DNA of 64,000 nt from CAYJRR01 sp964372275 [NCBI: uncultured bacterium] (GCA_964372275.1 CAYJRR010000002.1:1-64000); one strand, 5' to 3'. Shown: positions 49,611 through 59,090, counted from the stretch's first letter. The notes: generated by a model not told the origin, from the sequence alone. Program-made: numbers and translations.

Positions 49611-52261
49611 CCGTCCTGCTCCTCCTCGCCGGCCGCGCGGCGGCGGCGGCGGAGCCCGTCTCCCCCGTTCGCTACCGGATCGAGGCGCGGGTCGACGGTC
49701 CGGAGATCCGCGGCCGGACCGAGATCGAGATCGACCCGCCGCCGGACGCACCGATCGAGGACGTCGTCCTGTTCCTCTTCCCGAACCTCCTCTCCGAGCG
49801 GCTGCACGGGGAGAACTCGAAGAGCTTCTACACGATCCATCCGGCGCGCTTCGAGGCGGGGGGGATGGAACTCCTCGCGCTGGAAGGGGAGGACGGCACG
49901 CCGTTGCCGTTCGCGGGAGTCGACGTCGACCGGCCCGACGGACATGGGGGGCGCGTTCCGCTGCCGTCGATGATCGCGGTGCGGGCCGCCCTTCCGCTGC
50001 CGGCCACGACGACGGTGCGGCTCCGCGCCGAATTCCGCGTCCGCGTGCCGGTGCGGTTCGGCACCTTCTCGTGGTACCGGAACGATCTGCTGGTGAACAA
50101 CGGATGGTTCCCGTTGGTGGCGGGCCGCGGGGCCGATGGCCGGTGGGACCTCTCCGCCGACCTGCCGCGTGCCGACGTCTCGTTGCGGCTCGACGTCGAC
50201 GACGATCGGTGGGCGGTGGTCGACGGGACGGTGCATCCGCCGGCTGCCGGACGGGCGGCGATCGCCCACGCGACGCGCTCCCGGTCCGGTGTGATGCTGC
50301 TCGTCGCCGACCGGCTCCACCGGCGTGAGCGGGACGGCGTCGTCCTGCTCTCGCCGACGCCGCCGAAGTCCTACGAAGAACGCATCCTCGAGGTCGCCTC
50401 CAAGGCGAGGAGGAGCCTCGTGCAGCGCGGTCTCCTGCGCGAGGACGCCCCGCCGGTCACGCTCTACGAAGCCCCGCTGACCCGCGAGCTGGTCTTCCAC
50501 GATGCGCCGACCGGCCTGCTCTCCTCGCGGATCTACCGCGTCTTTCCGCCGATGCGGCGCTACCACGACCTGCACGTCGCGCGCGCCGCGATCGCCGCCT
50601 CGATGCGCGAGGCCGTCTACGCCGGCGAGCCGGGCGCCGACGCGGGGTGGGTGCTGGACGCCGTCACGTGGTACCTCGCGCGGGCCTGGGCTTCGACCAC
50701 CTACGGCGAGCTGCGAGATGTCCGCGAGTACGCGCGGCCGCTGTCGTTCCTCCCCGCCGTCGACCTCGTTCTCTACACCCCCGACTTCCCGTTCTTCGCG
50801 GAGTACTACGACAACCGGTTCTTCACCGACCTTCTCCGCGACGACGCCTCGCGTTTCAACCACCTCCGGCCCAACGGTCGCGTCGCCTACGACAAGCTGG
50901 TCGACCTGTCCGGCACCGTCGAAGCGTCGCGGGCGATGTGGGCCTACCTACGCGGACTCCCGGCCGGCGAAGGATTCCGCGCCACGGTGGAGCGCGAGCT
51001 GGACCGCGACCTCGGCTGGTTTTTCGACCAGTGGCGCGCGCCGCTCCCGTCGGTCAACTACGTGCTTCGTTCCGTGACCACGCGGCGGGCGCCGGACGGC
51101 ACGTGGATCTCGACCGTCGGTCTGGCGCGGGAGGGGGACGCCATCGCCGAGCCGGTGCGGGTGCAGGCGATCGCCCCGGGGGCCGATGCCCGCGTCACCT
51201 GGAACTCGGACGAAGGCGCGGGGGAGCTGCAGCTGACCACCGCCCGCCGGCCTTTGGCGATCGAGCTCGACCCGAACGGTCGATTGATCGAGACCGACCG
51301 GCGCGACAACCGCATCCCGCCGGTCTGGCGCCTTCTGCTCCACTACGCCTACGTCGACTACGAGTTCAAGCTGAATACGATCGACGCCGGGTTCTCGGTC
51401 CAGGTCGAACGCTCGAACGACCTGCGCAACCAGATCGACGTGGTCGGCTTTCGCCGCCAGCAGTCGACCGGCGCGGCGCTGGGCTACATCCGCAGCGCCG
51501 GCCGATTCACCTACTACCGCGGCCTGCTCCATCGCCTCGGCTTCTACCTGTTGGCCGAAGACCTGGAGACCCGCTACGCCCGCGAGGGGCTCCACGTCGT
51601 TCCCGGGTTCGATCCGGAGATCAGCCGCGTCGACTCCACCCTGGGCGTCGTCGCCGCCTACCGCTACGACTCGCGGGACGACTGGCGCTTTTCGCGCCGC
51701 GGGACACGGTTCTACGCGGGGATCGAGGCGGGGACCTCCCTCGACGAACGGTTGGACGTCTACCGGCTGGCGTCGGCCGAGGTCGTGCATCAGAAGCGTC
51801 TGAGCGACAACAACGTGCTCGCGCTGCAGCTCAAGGCGGGGACGTTCCTCGCCACCGATCCCGCGGCAGTGCCACTCTCGAAGCTGTTCTACCTGGGCGG
51901 CATCGAGGACGTGCGCGGCATCAGCGCGCCGGAGATCGTCGGGCCCACCAAGTTCCTCGTCGGCGCCGAGTGGCGCCACTACTGGCTGCACGATCTCGAC
52001 CTGAACTTCTACGTCGAGCGGATGCGCGGCCTTCAAGGGGTGCTCTTCGTCGACTCCGGATTCATCGCCCCCCGCCTGGGGGACGTTCCGGCCCTGCCAC
52101 GCTGGGTGACCAGCGTCGGCTACGGATTTCGCGAGCACTACGACTTCCTCGGGGTGCGCCCGATGGTCTTTCGACTCGACCTCGCGCAGAGGATCGACGA
52201 CCTCGCGCGCACCGGAAAGCCCGACCTGCGCCTCTACATCGGCGCAGGCCAGAGCTTCTAG
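49592..52261 (+). CDS. M1-like peptidase fold fused to Omp85-type beta-barrel
   Basis: An 889-residue outer-membrane protein; GTG start inside the end of ctaB, then a signal peptide (VLTVLLLLAGRAAAAAE). The first part (about 25-580) has the order of an M1 aminopeptidase: beta domain, helical domain, FFDQWRAPLPS at about 475 and an end beta domain. But HExxH is absent: YHDLHVARA and WVLDAVTWYLARAW occupy its place, so it should be inactive. The rest (about 585-889) is a BamA/TamA-like barrel with LGGIEDVRGISAPE, the L6 VRGF/Y loop in altered form, ending in DLRLYIGAGQSF. Function unknown. Confidence 0.75.
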   Translation: MRLRVLTVLLLLAGRAAAAAEPVSPVRYRIEARVDGPEIRGRTEIEIDPPPDAPIEDVVLFLFPNLLSERLHGENSKSFYTIHPARFEAGGMELLALEGEDGTPLPFAGVDVDRPDGHGGRVPLPSMIAVRAALPLPATTTVRLRAEFRVRVPVRFGTFSWYRNDLLVNNGWFPLVAGRGADGRWDLSADLPRADVSLRLDVDDDRWAVVDGTVHPPAAGRAAIAHATRSRSGVMLLVADRLHRRERDGVVLLSPTPPKSYEERILEVASKARRSLVQRGLLREDAPPVTLYEAPLTRELVFHDAPTGLLSSRIYRVFPPMRRYHDLHVARAAIAASMREAVYAGEPGADAGWVLDAVTWYLARAWASTTYGELRDVREYARPLSFLPAVDLVLYTPDFPFFAEYYDNRFFTDLLRDDASRFNHLRPNGRVAYDKLVDLSGTVEASRAMWAYLRGLPAGEGFRATVERELDRDLGWFFDQWRAPLPSVNYVLRSVTTRRAPDGTWISTVGLAREGDAIAEPVRVQAIAPGADARVTWNSDEGAGELQLTTARRPLAIELDPNGRLIETDRRDNRIPPVWRLLLHYAYVDYEFKLNTIDAGFSVQVERSNDLRNQIDVVGFRRQQSTGAALGYIRSAGRFTYYRGLLHRLGFYLLAEDLETRYAREGLHVVPGFDPEISRVDSTLGVVAAYRYDSRDDWRFSRRGTRFYAGIEAGTSLDERLDVYRLASAEVVHQKRLSDNNVLALQLKAGTFLATDPAAVPLSKLFYLGGIEDVRGISAPEIVGPTKFLVGAEWRHYWLHDLDLNFYVERMRGLQGVLFVDSGFIAPRLGDVPALPRWVTSVGYGFREHYDFLGVRPMVFRLDLAQRIDDLARTGKPDLRLYIGAGQSF

Positions 52262-52286
52262 CGTCCGTCCGTGCCGCGCCGGCCGG

Positions 52287-52718
52287 TCAGATCTGGATCC
52301 GGGTCGGCTTGCCGTTCTCGTCCAGGAAGACCGTCACGGTCTGTCCGACGCGGAGCCTCCGCGCCAGCTCCTCCGCCCGCTCCTCCCCTTCCACCAGCCG
52401 TTCCAGCTCCGCGAAGTCGACCGTCAACTCGCGGCCCGCCTGCATCTGCCGCTCGTCGGCCATCGGCTGATCGACGGGCAGCTTGCGCAGCACGAGGCTG
52501 CGCCCCTCGTGGTCGACGCGCGAGATCTGGTAGGAGATCCCCGCGCCGGTTCGCTCCATGGCGGCCTGCGGCTCGCCCATCGGGCGTTCGCCCCCGCGTC
52601 CCGCTTGCGGCTCGGTGACGGGTCGTTCCCCGGGCCGCTCCATGTCGCGCCGCTCGCAACCGAGAATGCCCAGCGCGATCGCGCCGGCCACGACGAGTGC
52701 TCCGTGGATCGTTCTCAT
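52287..52718 (-). CDS. Putative lipoprotein, unknown function
   Basis: A 143-residue protein with ribosome binding site GGGAGG seven bases before the ATG. The signal peptide HGALVVAGAIALGILGC has a lipobox (LGC, Cys about residue 20). A Pro/Arg-rich linker follows, then an ordered domain: AGISYQISRVDHEGRSLVLRKLPVDQP, TVDFAELERLVEGEERAEELARRLRVGQTVTVFLDENG. The final segment looks like a small beta-rich domain. Convergent with the barrel gene, 25 bases from its end. No family recognised. Confidence 0.6.
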   Translation of the reverse strand: MRTIHGALVVAGAIALGILGCERRDMERPGERPVTEPQAGRGGERPMGEPQAAMERTGAGISYQISRVDHEGRSLVLRKLPVDQPMADERQMQAGRELTVDFAELERLVEGEERAEELARRLRVGQTVTVFLDENGKPTRIQI

Positions 52719-52807
52719 CTCGTCCTCCCGCTCCGCGAAGCATTCGCGGATCCGCCGGGAGGGATGAGCACCCCGCGAACGGTGGCAAGCGGGGCGGGAG
52801 CGATCGG

Positions 52808-53242
52808 CTAGCGGCGCGCGCGCTCGAGCACCGATTCGAAACCGGGATCGCCGCGGAACGGCTCGAACGAGGGCTCCCCCGTGATCGCGTCCGCGTTCGT
52901 CCAACCGGCGGCGAGCGCCCGCTCCAGGCTCCCTAGCGCCGCCGCGCGATCGCCGGCCCGGACCGCCAGCGCCGCCAGCCGCTCGAAGCAGGCCCCCGCC
53001 GCGAACGGAAAGCGCTCGGCAATCGACTCGAGCGACGCGCGTGCCTCGCCGACGCGCCCGAGGCGTTCCAGCGCTTCGGCGCGCAGCACGTGCCCCGCGA
53101 GTCCCGACGGTTCCGCGGCGATCAGCGATTCGAAGAGCTCGAGCGCCAGCTCCGGCCGGCCCGTGCGGAGCGCCGCGAGACCGCGCGCCGCCGGGTGATC
53201 GGCGAGCAGAGGCGGAGCTTTGCTGCCGTCGCCACAGTTCAA
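52808..53242 (-). CDS. Small TPR protein
   Basis: A 144-residue protein. The TTG at 53242 overlaps the upstream stop (TTGA, 53239-53242) and gives NCGDGSKAPPLLADHPAARGL; no ATG or GTG exists nearby in frame that leaves the TPRs whole. Three TPR-like helical pairs are seen (ALRTGRPELALELFESLIAAEPS, RAEALERLGRVGEARASLESIAERFP, RAGDRAAALGSLERALAAGW). It is translationally coupled to the zinc-ribbon/TPR-like protein, so they may act together. Function unknown. Confidence 0.6.
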   Translation of the reverse strand: MNCGDGSKAPPLLADHPAARGLAALRTGRPELALELFESLIAAEPSGLAGHVLRAEALERLGRVGEARASLESIAERFPFAAGACFERLAALAVRAGDRAAALGSLERALAAGWTNADAITGEPSFEPFRGDPGFESVLERARR

Positions 53243-54717
53243 CGGCCGGCCCCCGTGGCGTCGGCGTGCTCCTCGAGGAAGGCCTCCGCCTCCTTCGTGT
53301 GGTCGGGATCTTCGCCCCTGTGGCGCTTGAGGTACTCCTTCGCCCGAGACTTCCGTTCGGCGAGGTTCGTCCCCTTCGCCCGCTTCGCGTAGCGGAACAG
53401 GTCGTAGCGGACCTTCTCCTTGTCGAAGTTCTGCTTGAGGCCCTGGATGAGGCGCTCGTACGCGGCATCGAAGTCGCCCTTCAGCGCGAGGAGCCCGACC
53501 TCGGTCTCGAACTCCTTCCACTCCTCTGGCGAGTGTGCGGTCGCGGTGGCGGCGTCGACCGGGTCGGGCGCGCGGGGGCTGGTTTCGCGCACCGCCGGCG
53601 TCGGCGCCGGGCGCGGCCTAAAGGGCGGAGTGGGCGGCGCCACGGCCGTGACCGCGTCGCGCTCCACCCGCAAGGGGCCGGTCGACGCGGCGCCGTTCGC
53701 GCCGCCGACGACGGCCGGCGTGGCGCCGCCGGTCGCGGTCGCCGGGCCGCCGCCGGCCGCGACCGCCCCGGAATCGGGCGTCGGGACCGGTCCGCGCGGC
53801 GTGTCGATCGGACTCCGCGCGGCACGGGGTCCGTCGGTGCGCGTTCCCGTGCGATTCGCAACGAGCCAACCGACGAGGATCACCGCCGCGGCTGCGGCTG
53901 CGAGCAGAACGCGGTTCCTCGACGGCGCGCGGGGCGCGGGCTCCGCCACCGGGAGGGTTCCGCCGGTGGGATTTGGCGCGAGCGGCGGCGGTCCGGGCAA
54001 CCGAACCGTCTCGCGCAGGATCGCCGTCTTGACCAGGGCCTCGTCGGGCGGCCGCGTCGCGGCGGCGAGGCGTCCGGTGAGCGGCGGTCGGACGATCGGC
54101 CGAGGTCCCGAGATTCGAAATCCGAGGGCGCCGATGCCGATTGGACCTGTCCCGCTGCGTCCGATCCCGGCGATCGACGTACGCGGCGCGGGGAGTGGAA
54201 CGGGCGGATTGACCTTGCGTTGCGTCACCTCGTCGCGAGGCTCTTCCGGCAGCGCCGGGGCGCGCATCGCGGCGCCCGGCGCGGAGTCGGCCGTGCTCGT
54301 GGACGCCGTCGCCGTGGAGGCGACGCCGACCGTCGCGGCGACGGCGGCGCCCGCCGACGGGGTGAGGGCGTCGCTCGCCCTCGGCGGGTCGGACGTCCCC
54401 GGCGACTTCGGCGTCTCGGCGTGGTCGGGCTCCGCCGGAACGACCCCGGCCTCCGAGCCCGGTTCGGCCGGTTTCGGGCGAAGGCGGCTGGCGGCCTCTT
54501 CGAGGCTTCCGCCGATGGGCAGCCCCTCGAACAGCTCCTCCATCTCCGCGGCCGCTCCGGTGATCGGCGCGCGGCCGATCATCTCCGCCATCCCCTGTGA
54601 AAGGTCGGTCTTGCACTTCGGGCAGCGGAAGATCGACTGCACTTCGAAACGCGTGACGTCTCGTTCGGAGACCTCGACGGCGGACTCGCAGCTGCGGCAG
54701 ATGAGGGTACCGATCAA
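53239..54717 (-). CDS. Zinc-ribbon membrane protein with TPR-like C-terminus
   Basis: A 492-residue protein. The N-terminus is a zinc ribbon, CRSC (about residue 7) and CPKC (about 32). A very long Pro/Ala/Thr-rich linker follows (about 80-245), with conserved-looking spots RKVNPPVPLPAPRTSIAGIGR and LPGPPPL. One membrane helix (VLLAAAAAAVILVGWLVA, about 272-289) leads to a second disordered part and a helical C-terminus (WKEFETEVGLLALKGDFDAAYERLIQGL, then Lys-rich helices). Zinc-ribbon/linker/TM/helical arrangements are common in myxobacterial regulators. No enzymatic motif is found. Confidence 0.65.
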   Translation of the reverse strand: MIGTLICRSCESAVEVSERDVTRFEVQSIFRCPKCKTDLSQGMAEMIGRAPITGAAAEMEELFEGLPIGGSLEEAASRLRPKPAEPGSEAGVVPAEPDHAETPKSPGTSDPPRASDALTPSAGAAVAATVGVASTATASTSTADSAPGAAMRAPALPEEPRDEVTQRKVNPPVPLPAPRTSIAGIGRSGTGPIGIGALGFRISGPRPIVRPPLTGRLAAATRPPDEALVKTAILRETVRLPGPPPLAPNPTGGTLPVAEPAPRAPSRNRVLLAAAAAAVILVGWLVANRTGTRTDGPRAARSPIDTPRGPVPTPDSGAVAAGGGPATATGGATPAVVGGANGAASTGPLRVERDAVTAVAPPTPPFRPRPAPTPAVRETSPRAPDPVDAATATAHSPEEWKEFETEVGLLALKGDFDAAYERLIQGLKQNFDKEKVRYDLFRYAKRAKGTNLAERKSRAKEYLKRHRGEDPDHTKEAEAFLEEHADATGAGR

Positions 54718-54773
54718 CGAAGGGCCCGCTCGGACTTTCGAGTCTAACCGATCCGGAAAGGGCGGAACAAGCT

Positions 54774-55628
54774 ATGCTCCGGGCGAAAATGCCATCGGAT
54801 CCGCAGCCATGGCCGCTTGCACGCCCCGATCTCGACGGCTTCGAGATCGCCGGAACGCGCGACACGCCGTGCCTGCTCCTCCACGGATTCACCGCCGCGC
54901 CGACCGAGGTGCGGCCGCTGGCGATGGCTCTGTCGGCCGCAGGCTTTCCGGTCCGTGCATTGCGTCTGCCCGGGCACGGCACCGACGTGGAGGAGCTGGC
55001 GCGGACCGGTCGGGGGCGCTGGATCGACGCGATCGGATCGGCACTCGAGGCGCTGCCGCCGGGGATCGGCGCCTATCTCGTCGGCCAGTCGATGGGGGGG
55101 CTTCTCGCCTTGGCGGCGGCCGCGCGGTGGCCCGATCGCGTCGGCGCCGTCGTGACGCTCGCGGCCCCCCTTCGGTTCGCCGACCCCCGGGCGCGGGCGA
55201 TCCTGCCGATCCTTCGCCACACTCCGCTCGGGCGGCTGGTCCGGTTCCTCCCCAAGGCGCCATCGGCGATCCCGGAGGAACGGCGTCCGCTCCACTTCAC
55301 CTACACTCGCTTCCCGGTCGCGGGGCTGCTGGAACTGCAGGATCTGATGCGCGACGTGGAGCGTCTGCTCCCGCGCGTGCGGGCGCCGCTCCTGGTCGTG
55401 CACGGCCGCCTCGACCGGACGGCGCCGTTCGCGTCGGCGCCGCGCATCCTCGCGCTCGCCGGAAGCGCGCGAAAAGAGATGGCCGAGTTCGCGCGGTCGC
55501 GGCACGTCTTGACGATGGACGTCGAGTCCGAGGCGGTCTGCGAGCGGATCGGGTCCTTCCTGTCCGGGCTTGCGGCCGGTCGCGCGCCGGGCGACGCGTT
55601 TCCGGGGGCGACGGCGGAGGGGGCGTGA
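54774..55628 (+). CDS. Alpha/beta hydrolase (carboxylesterase/monoacylglycerol-lipase-like)
   Basis: A 284-residue hydrolase. Oxyanion strand LLLHGFTAAPTEVRPLA, nucleophile elbow VGQSMGGLLAL (Ser about residue 105), Asp in VVHGRLDRTAPF and catalytic His in SRHVLTMD. The lid region (ILPILRHTPLGRLVRFLPKAP) is short. It is closest to thermophilic-type carboxylesterases or monoglyceride lipases that begin GFTGSPxSxRPL. ATG 54774 and ATG 54789 (MPSDPQPWP) are both possible; TATGCT at 54773-54778 would favour the second. The next gene starts inside its stop codon. Confidence 0.87.
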   Translation: MLRAKMPSDPQPWPLARPDLDGFEIAGTRDTPCLLLHGFTAAPTEVRPLAMALSAAGFPVRALRLPGHGTDVEELARTGRGRWIDAIGSALEALPPGIGAYLVGQSMGGLLALAAAARWPDRVGAVVTLAAPLRFADPRARAILPILRHTPLGRLVRFLPKAPSAIPEERRPLHFTYTRFPVAGLLELQDLMRDVERLLPRVRAPLLVVHGRLDRTAPFASAPRILALAGSARKEMAEFARSRHVLTMDVESEAVCERIGSFLSGLAAGRAPGDAFPGATAEGA

Positions 55629-56239
55629 AGACGAAGCGATACATCGCCGTGGCGGGGAACATGGGTTCCGGGAAGTCGAGCCTGGTGCGCTTCCTCTGCC
55701 AGCAGTTCGATCTCACCCCGTTTTTCGAGCCGAACGACCGCAATCCCTACCTCGACGACTTCTACAAGGAGATGCCGCGCTGGGCGTTCCAGTCGCAGAT
55801 CTTCTTCCTCATCCATCGCTTCCGAATCCACAAGGAGATGGAAGGACGGCCGGAGACGGTGGTCCAGGACCGCACCATTTACGAGGACGCCGAGATCTTT
55901 GCGGAGTACCTGCATCGCCGGAAGGCGATCGACGCCCGCGACTACCGGACCTATCGCGAGCTGTACGACACGTTGACCCAGGAGCTCAAGGCCCCCGACC
56001 TGATGATCTACCTTCGCTGCACCACCGCCAGCCTGATGAAGCGGATCAAGCGGCGCGGACGCAAGTCGGAGGAGGCGGTCCCGCGCGACTACGTCGACCG
56101 CCTGAACCACCTGTACGAGGAGTGGTTCGCGCGCTACGACCGTTCGCCGACGCTGGTGCTTCCGTCCGACCGCCTCGACTACATCGAGGACCTCTTCGAT
56201 CGCGCCGACCTGCTGAAGGCGATCGAGCGGCACCTGTAG
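55625..56239 (+). CDS. Deoxynucleoside kinase
   Basis: A 204-residue enzyme of the dNK/dGK family, phosphorylating deoxynucleosides for salvage. P-loop VAGNMGSGKSSL (about residues 9-20), LTPFFEPNDRNPYLDDFY, the DRS-type motif VVQDRTIYEDAEIFAE (about 78-93), IYLRCTTASLMKRIKRRGR (the lid Arg) and DYIEDLFDRADLL. The GTG start overlaps the hydrolase stop (GTGA). Length and motifs match bacterial deoxyadenosine/deoxyguanosine kinases; specificity is not readable. Confidence 0.9.
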   Translation: MKTKRYIAVAGNMGSGKSSLVRFLCQQFDLTPFFEPNDRNPYLDDFYKEMPRWAFQSQIFFLIHRFRIHKEMEGRPETVVQDRTIYEDAEIFAEYLHRRKAIDARDYRTYRELYDTLTQELKAPDLMIYLRCTTASLMKRIKRRGRKSEEAVPRDYVDRLNHLYEEWFARYDRSPTLVLPSDRLDYIEDLFDRADLLKAIERHL

Positions 56240-56265
56240 ACGCGCGAAGCCGCGGCTCGAAGGAC

Positions 56266-57639
56266 TCAGAGCGCGTCGGTGGTGGTAACGACGCCGCTTA
56301 CGCCGCCCAGTGCCCCGTCGGAGCTGCCGTTGTGCGTACCCGGCGTGCCGCCCTCCGTTGTGCGGCTCGCCGAGGGTGACGCAGGAGCATGGACCCGTCC
56401 GCCGCCGCCGCCGCCGCCCGGGCCACGCGAGGCGCCGTCGTCGACACTTCCGCCGTCGCCACCGACTGCGGCGATCGAGCCGGTGAAGCCGTTCGCGTCG
56501 GCGGCGTAGAGAGCGATCGTCCCGCCGGCCCCCCCGCCACCGCCGCCGTCGAGCGTTCCGTCCTCACCGTTGTTCCCCGAGGCCGAGATCGTTCCCGCTC
56601 CGGCGAGAAGACGGACAAACCCGAAGAAGATCCCCCCACCGGCACCTCCGGGACCGGCGCCGTTCTCGCCCCGCTGCCCGGCGCCCCCTCCGCCGCCCAA
56701 CAGGAGGAGCGTCTGGCTCGAGTCGACGCGCTGGCCCGGGATTCCCGCGCCGTTCGCATCGCCGCCACCCGAACCGCCATCCCCGCCGTTTGCGCCGCCG
56801 GCGCCGCCCCAGTTGCAGGCGTTTCCGCCGCCGCCGGCATTCGCCCGGTTCCCCTTTCCCCCGATCCCGTACGAGGCGGCGTCGAGCCCCTCCCCCTTTC
56901 CGCCGCCGTTCCCGTTGGTAAGGGCGAAGTCGAGCGCGGTCATCGTTCCCGAACAGCCGTTGTTGGTGGCCAACTGTCCGCCGCGGAAACCTCGGCCGTC
57001 GGCGGAAACGTGTCCGCCGACGTCCACCGAGAGATCGTCGCTCACCAGGAACGCCAGCACGCCGCCTTCGACGCCGTCCCACGGCGTCGGCCGGAGCCGG
57101 CCGGTCGAAGTCACGTGCACCGATCGGAACTGCGGCAGCTTGCAGACCTGCGCCGACCGGCGGCTGTCGGTGGCGTACGAAGACAGGAGGCTCGAGGCGA
57201 GCGTCGCCGACAACGGGGGGCCGGCCGTGAACGAGACCGACCAAGCGATCTCCCATCGCCCGCTCGCCCCTTCGTCGTAGTCGGCGAGGTCGCCGGAGAC
57301 GGCCGGGACGTCATCGCGCACCTGATGGAGGAGCAACGGTCCGGTCGGGAGGAACCCGGCCGCGGAGGTTCCGACGACCAGCGTCGTACCCGACGCCGAC
57401 TGGAGGGTGTGGCAAGAGTCGAGCACGAGCTCGCCGGTCACGGTCAATGCGCCGTCGCTTCCGTCGCCGTAGGCGGGTGTAGGGGTTGTGCCGTCGTCGT
57501 CCCCGTCGTCGTCCGACCCCAAATGGGCGTCGGTCGAAAAGCGGCAGGCTCCGGCCGCGATCAGGACCGCCAGCAAGAGGTCGACACGCCGCCGCCGTCG
57601 AATGGGCGCCTCCACGGTCGAGACCGCATCCGACCCCAT
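56266..57639 (-). CDS. Gly-rich putative lipoprotein, surface adhesin-like
   Basis: A 457-residue protein. The N-terminus RRVDLLLAVLIAAGACRFS has a lipobox (AGAC, Cys about residue 32), then a run of Asp residues and PTPAYGDGSDG. Residues 60-210 form a beta-rich domain. From about 210 on, Gly and Asn dominate (GGGKGEGLD, GGAGGANGGDGGSGGGDANG and similar), interrupted by hydrophobic segments FFGFVRLLAGAG and TIALYAAD. Such proteins are typical of large exported adhesin-like lipoproteins in myxobacteria. Probably surface-exposed. No enzymatic motif. Confidence 0.65.
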   Translation of the reverse strand: MGSDAVSTVEAPIRRRRRVDLLLAVLIAAGACRFSTDAHLGSDDDGDDDGTTPTPAYGDGSDGALTVTGELVLDSCHTLQSASGTTLVVGTSAAGFLPTGPLLLHQVRDDVPAVSGDLADYDEGASGRWEIAWSVSFTAGPPLSATLASSLLSSYATDSRRSAQVCKLPQFRSVHVTSTGRLRPTPWDGVEGGVLAFLVSDDLSVDVGGHVSADGRGFRGGQLATNNGCSGTMTALDFALTNGNGGGKGEGLDAASYGIGGKGNRANAGGGGNACNWGGAGGANGGDGGSGGGDANGAGIPGQRVDSSQTLLLLGGGGGAGQRGENGAGPGGAGGGIFFGFVRLLAGAGTISASGNNGEDGTLDGGGGGGAGGTIALYAADANGFTGSIAAVGGDGGSVDDGASRGPGGGGGGGRVHAPASPSASRTTEGGTPGTHNGSSDGALGGVSGVVTTTDAL

Positions 57640-57679
57640 GGTACACCCGCCGACGCGGGAAGGCGGGACCGCGCGCGGG

Positions 57680-57718
57680 CGGTGAAAAGGAGAAGGCCCG
57701 ACCTGAAAGGCCGGGCCT
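57680..57718 (-). terminator. Rho-independent terminator of the 57740-58801 gene
   Basis: AGGCCCG at 57694-57700 and its complement CGGGCCT at 57712-57718 form a stem with an 11-base loop. On the minus strand a T-rich tract follows the stem (57680-57693, TTCTCCTTTT). It lies 20 bases beyond the stop of the minus-strand gene. Confidence 0.8.
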
Positions 57719-57739
57719 CCGTCCGATCGCGACGTTCGA

Positions 57740-58801
57740 CTACTGGCGCAGGGCCACGTAGTCCATCGCGAAGTCGTGATTGAACGAGCCGACCTGCAGG
57801 TGCCCGGCGAGGTTTCCGGTGATCTTGTCGGTCATCCCGTCGGCATTGGTGTCGGACATCGCGCCGGTCCCGCTGAAGGTCAGCGGCGAGAGGTAGTTGT
57901 CGGCCAGCGCGTTGACGACGATCGCGCCGTAGGTGCCGTAGTTCCCGAGGTCGAGGTCGAGGACCTCCTCCAGGATGAACAGCACCAGGTTCCCCATCTC
58001 GACGTCGAGCTGGTAGTTCTTGTAGTTCATCGTCGTCGAACCGGGCACCTCGCCGGTGAACCCGCCCGAGACCAGCTCGTAGGCGCCGACGTCCTGTCCC
58101 TCGACCGTCAGCCACTGGACCTCGCCCAGGAACGTCCCGTCGACCTGCTCGGTGATCGTCCACTGCGAGACGACGTCGAGGCTGGTGACGATGTCGTTCA
58201 CCTCGGAGACGACGTTGCACAGCTCCGAGGCGTTCTGCAGAAGGCCGCAGACCGCCTGCAGGCCGAGGAGCACGTTGGTGATGTTGCTCGGCAGACCCAT
58301 GTTCAGGTTCTGCTCGACGAGGTAGTTCCCATTGGTGTCGGCGACCCAGTTCTCGAGGGTCAGCTCCACCAGGGTCGTCTCCTCCGCGATCACGTTGATG
58401 CCGTCCTGGCAGGCCTCGGCGACGCGGACGCCGTTCGACTTCTCGCCGTAGGCGACGACGACGTAGCGGGTCCCCTCCTCGACGTTGTCGAAGGAGACCG
58501 AGCCGCTGATCGGAAGCCCGGACCGGGTGGCGACGATCCCCTGGGTCGGGACGAACGGAAGGTTTCCGCAGTTCTGCCCGCCGACGTTGCCGTCGAGGAC
58601 GAAGACCTTCACCCGGTTCGGGGCTTCGGTCCCGGAGAAGGTGTAGCGGATGTCGACCGTCCCTTCGGTGCCCGGCTCCGGATCGGGATCGTCGTCGAAG
58701 TCGCGCGCGCCGGACGACGTGCTGGCGCCGCAGCCCAGCGTCGTGTTCAGCGCCATCGCGAGCCCAAGCGTTCCCAGAGTCCGGACGTTCCAGATCGACA
58801 T
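57740..58801 (-). CDS. Secreted putative lipoprotein, unknown function
   Basis: A 353-residue protein. The start at 58801 is set by AAGGGGGAC before the ATG and by the lipobox signal MSIWNVRTLGTLGLAMALNT...LGC (Cys about residue 24); a longer frame upstream has no such signal. After an Asp/Pro linker the mature part is acidic and beta-rich, with a cysteine-paired region (QNCGNLPF, VAEACQDGIN, AVCGLLQNASELCNVVSEVNDIV) and a C-terminal half with FTGEVPGSTTMNYKNYQLDVEMG. It resembles the protein at 29344-29928 in composition. Probably at the outer membrane. No function assigned. Confidence 0.68.
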   Translation of the reverse strand: MSIWNVRTLGTLGLAMALNTTLGCGASTSSGARDFDDDPDPEPGTEGTVDIRYTFSGTEAPNRVKVFVLDGNVGGQNCGNLPFVPTQGIVATRSGLPISGSVSFDNVEEGTRYVVVAYGEKSNGVRVAEACQDGINVIAEETTLVELTLENWVADTNGNYLVEQNLNMGLPSNITNVLLGLQAVCGLLQNASELCNVVSEVNDIVTSLDVVSQWTITEQVDGTFLGEVQWLTVEGQDVGAYELVSGGFTGEVPGSTTMNYKNYQLDVEMGNLVLFILEEVLDLDLGNYGTYGAIVVNALADNYLSPLTFSGTGAMSDTNADGMTDKITGNLAGHLQVGSFNHDFAMDYVALRQ

Positions 58802-59090
58802 CGGGTCCCCCTTGCTGTTCGTGCGAACGAGAGGCTGCACAAAGCGAGAACCGTGCCGGGCTGGGGCGGGAAGTAGCCAGGCGTGGAGTTCCGAAACAAG
58901 CCCGCGCCCACGGAAACAGAAACGGATATTCATTCTGAGGCGCGTACCCGATCGACACCGAAGGGGTGGGGGGAGCCCCCGTCCAAAATCGAGACAGTGT
59001 CCCATCGAGGTCCCAACTCCCCGGCCGCGGATCGAAGCTGCTACAGTGCCGGCCCCGCCGATGGTCGGCGGGGATCCAACGAGGGCGACG

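Noticed and set aside
50560-50710. A zinc site in the M1-like region
   Set aside because: HDLH is not HExxH and no glutamate follows at the required spacing; it is treated as an inactive fold.
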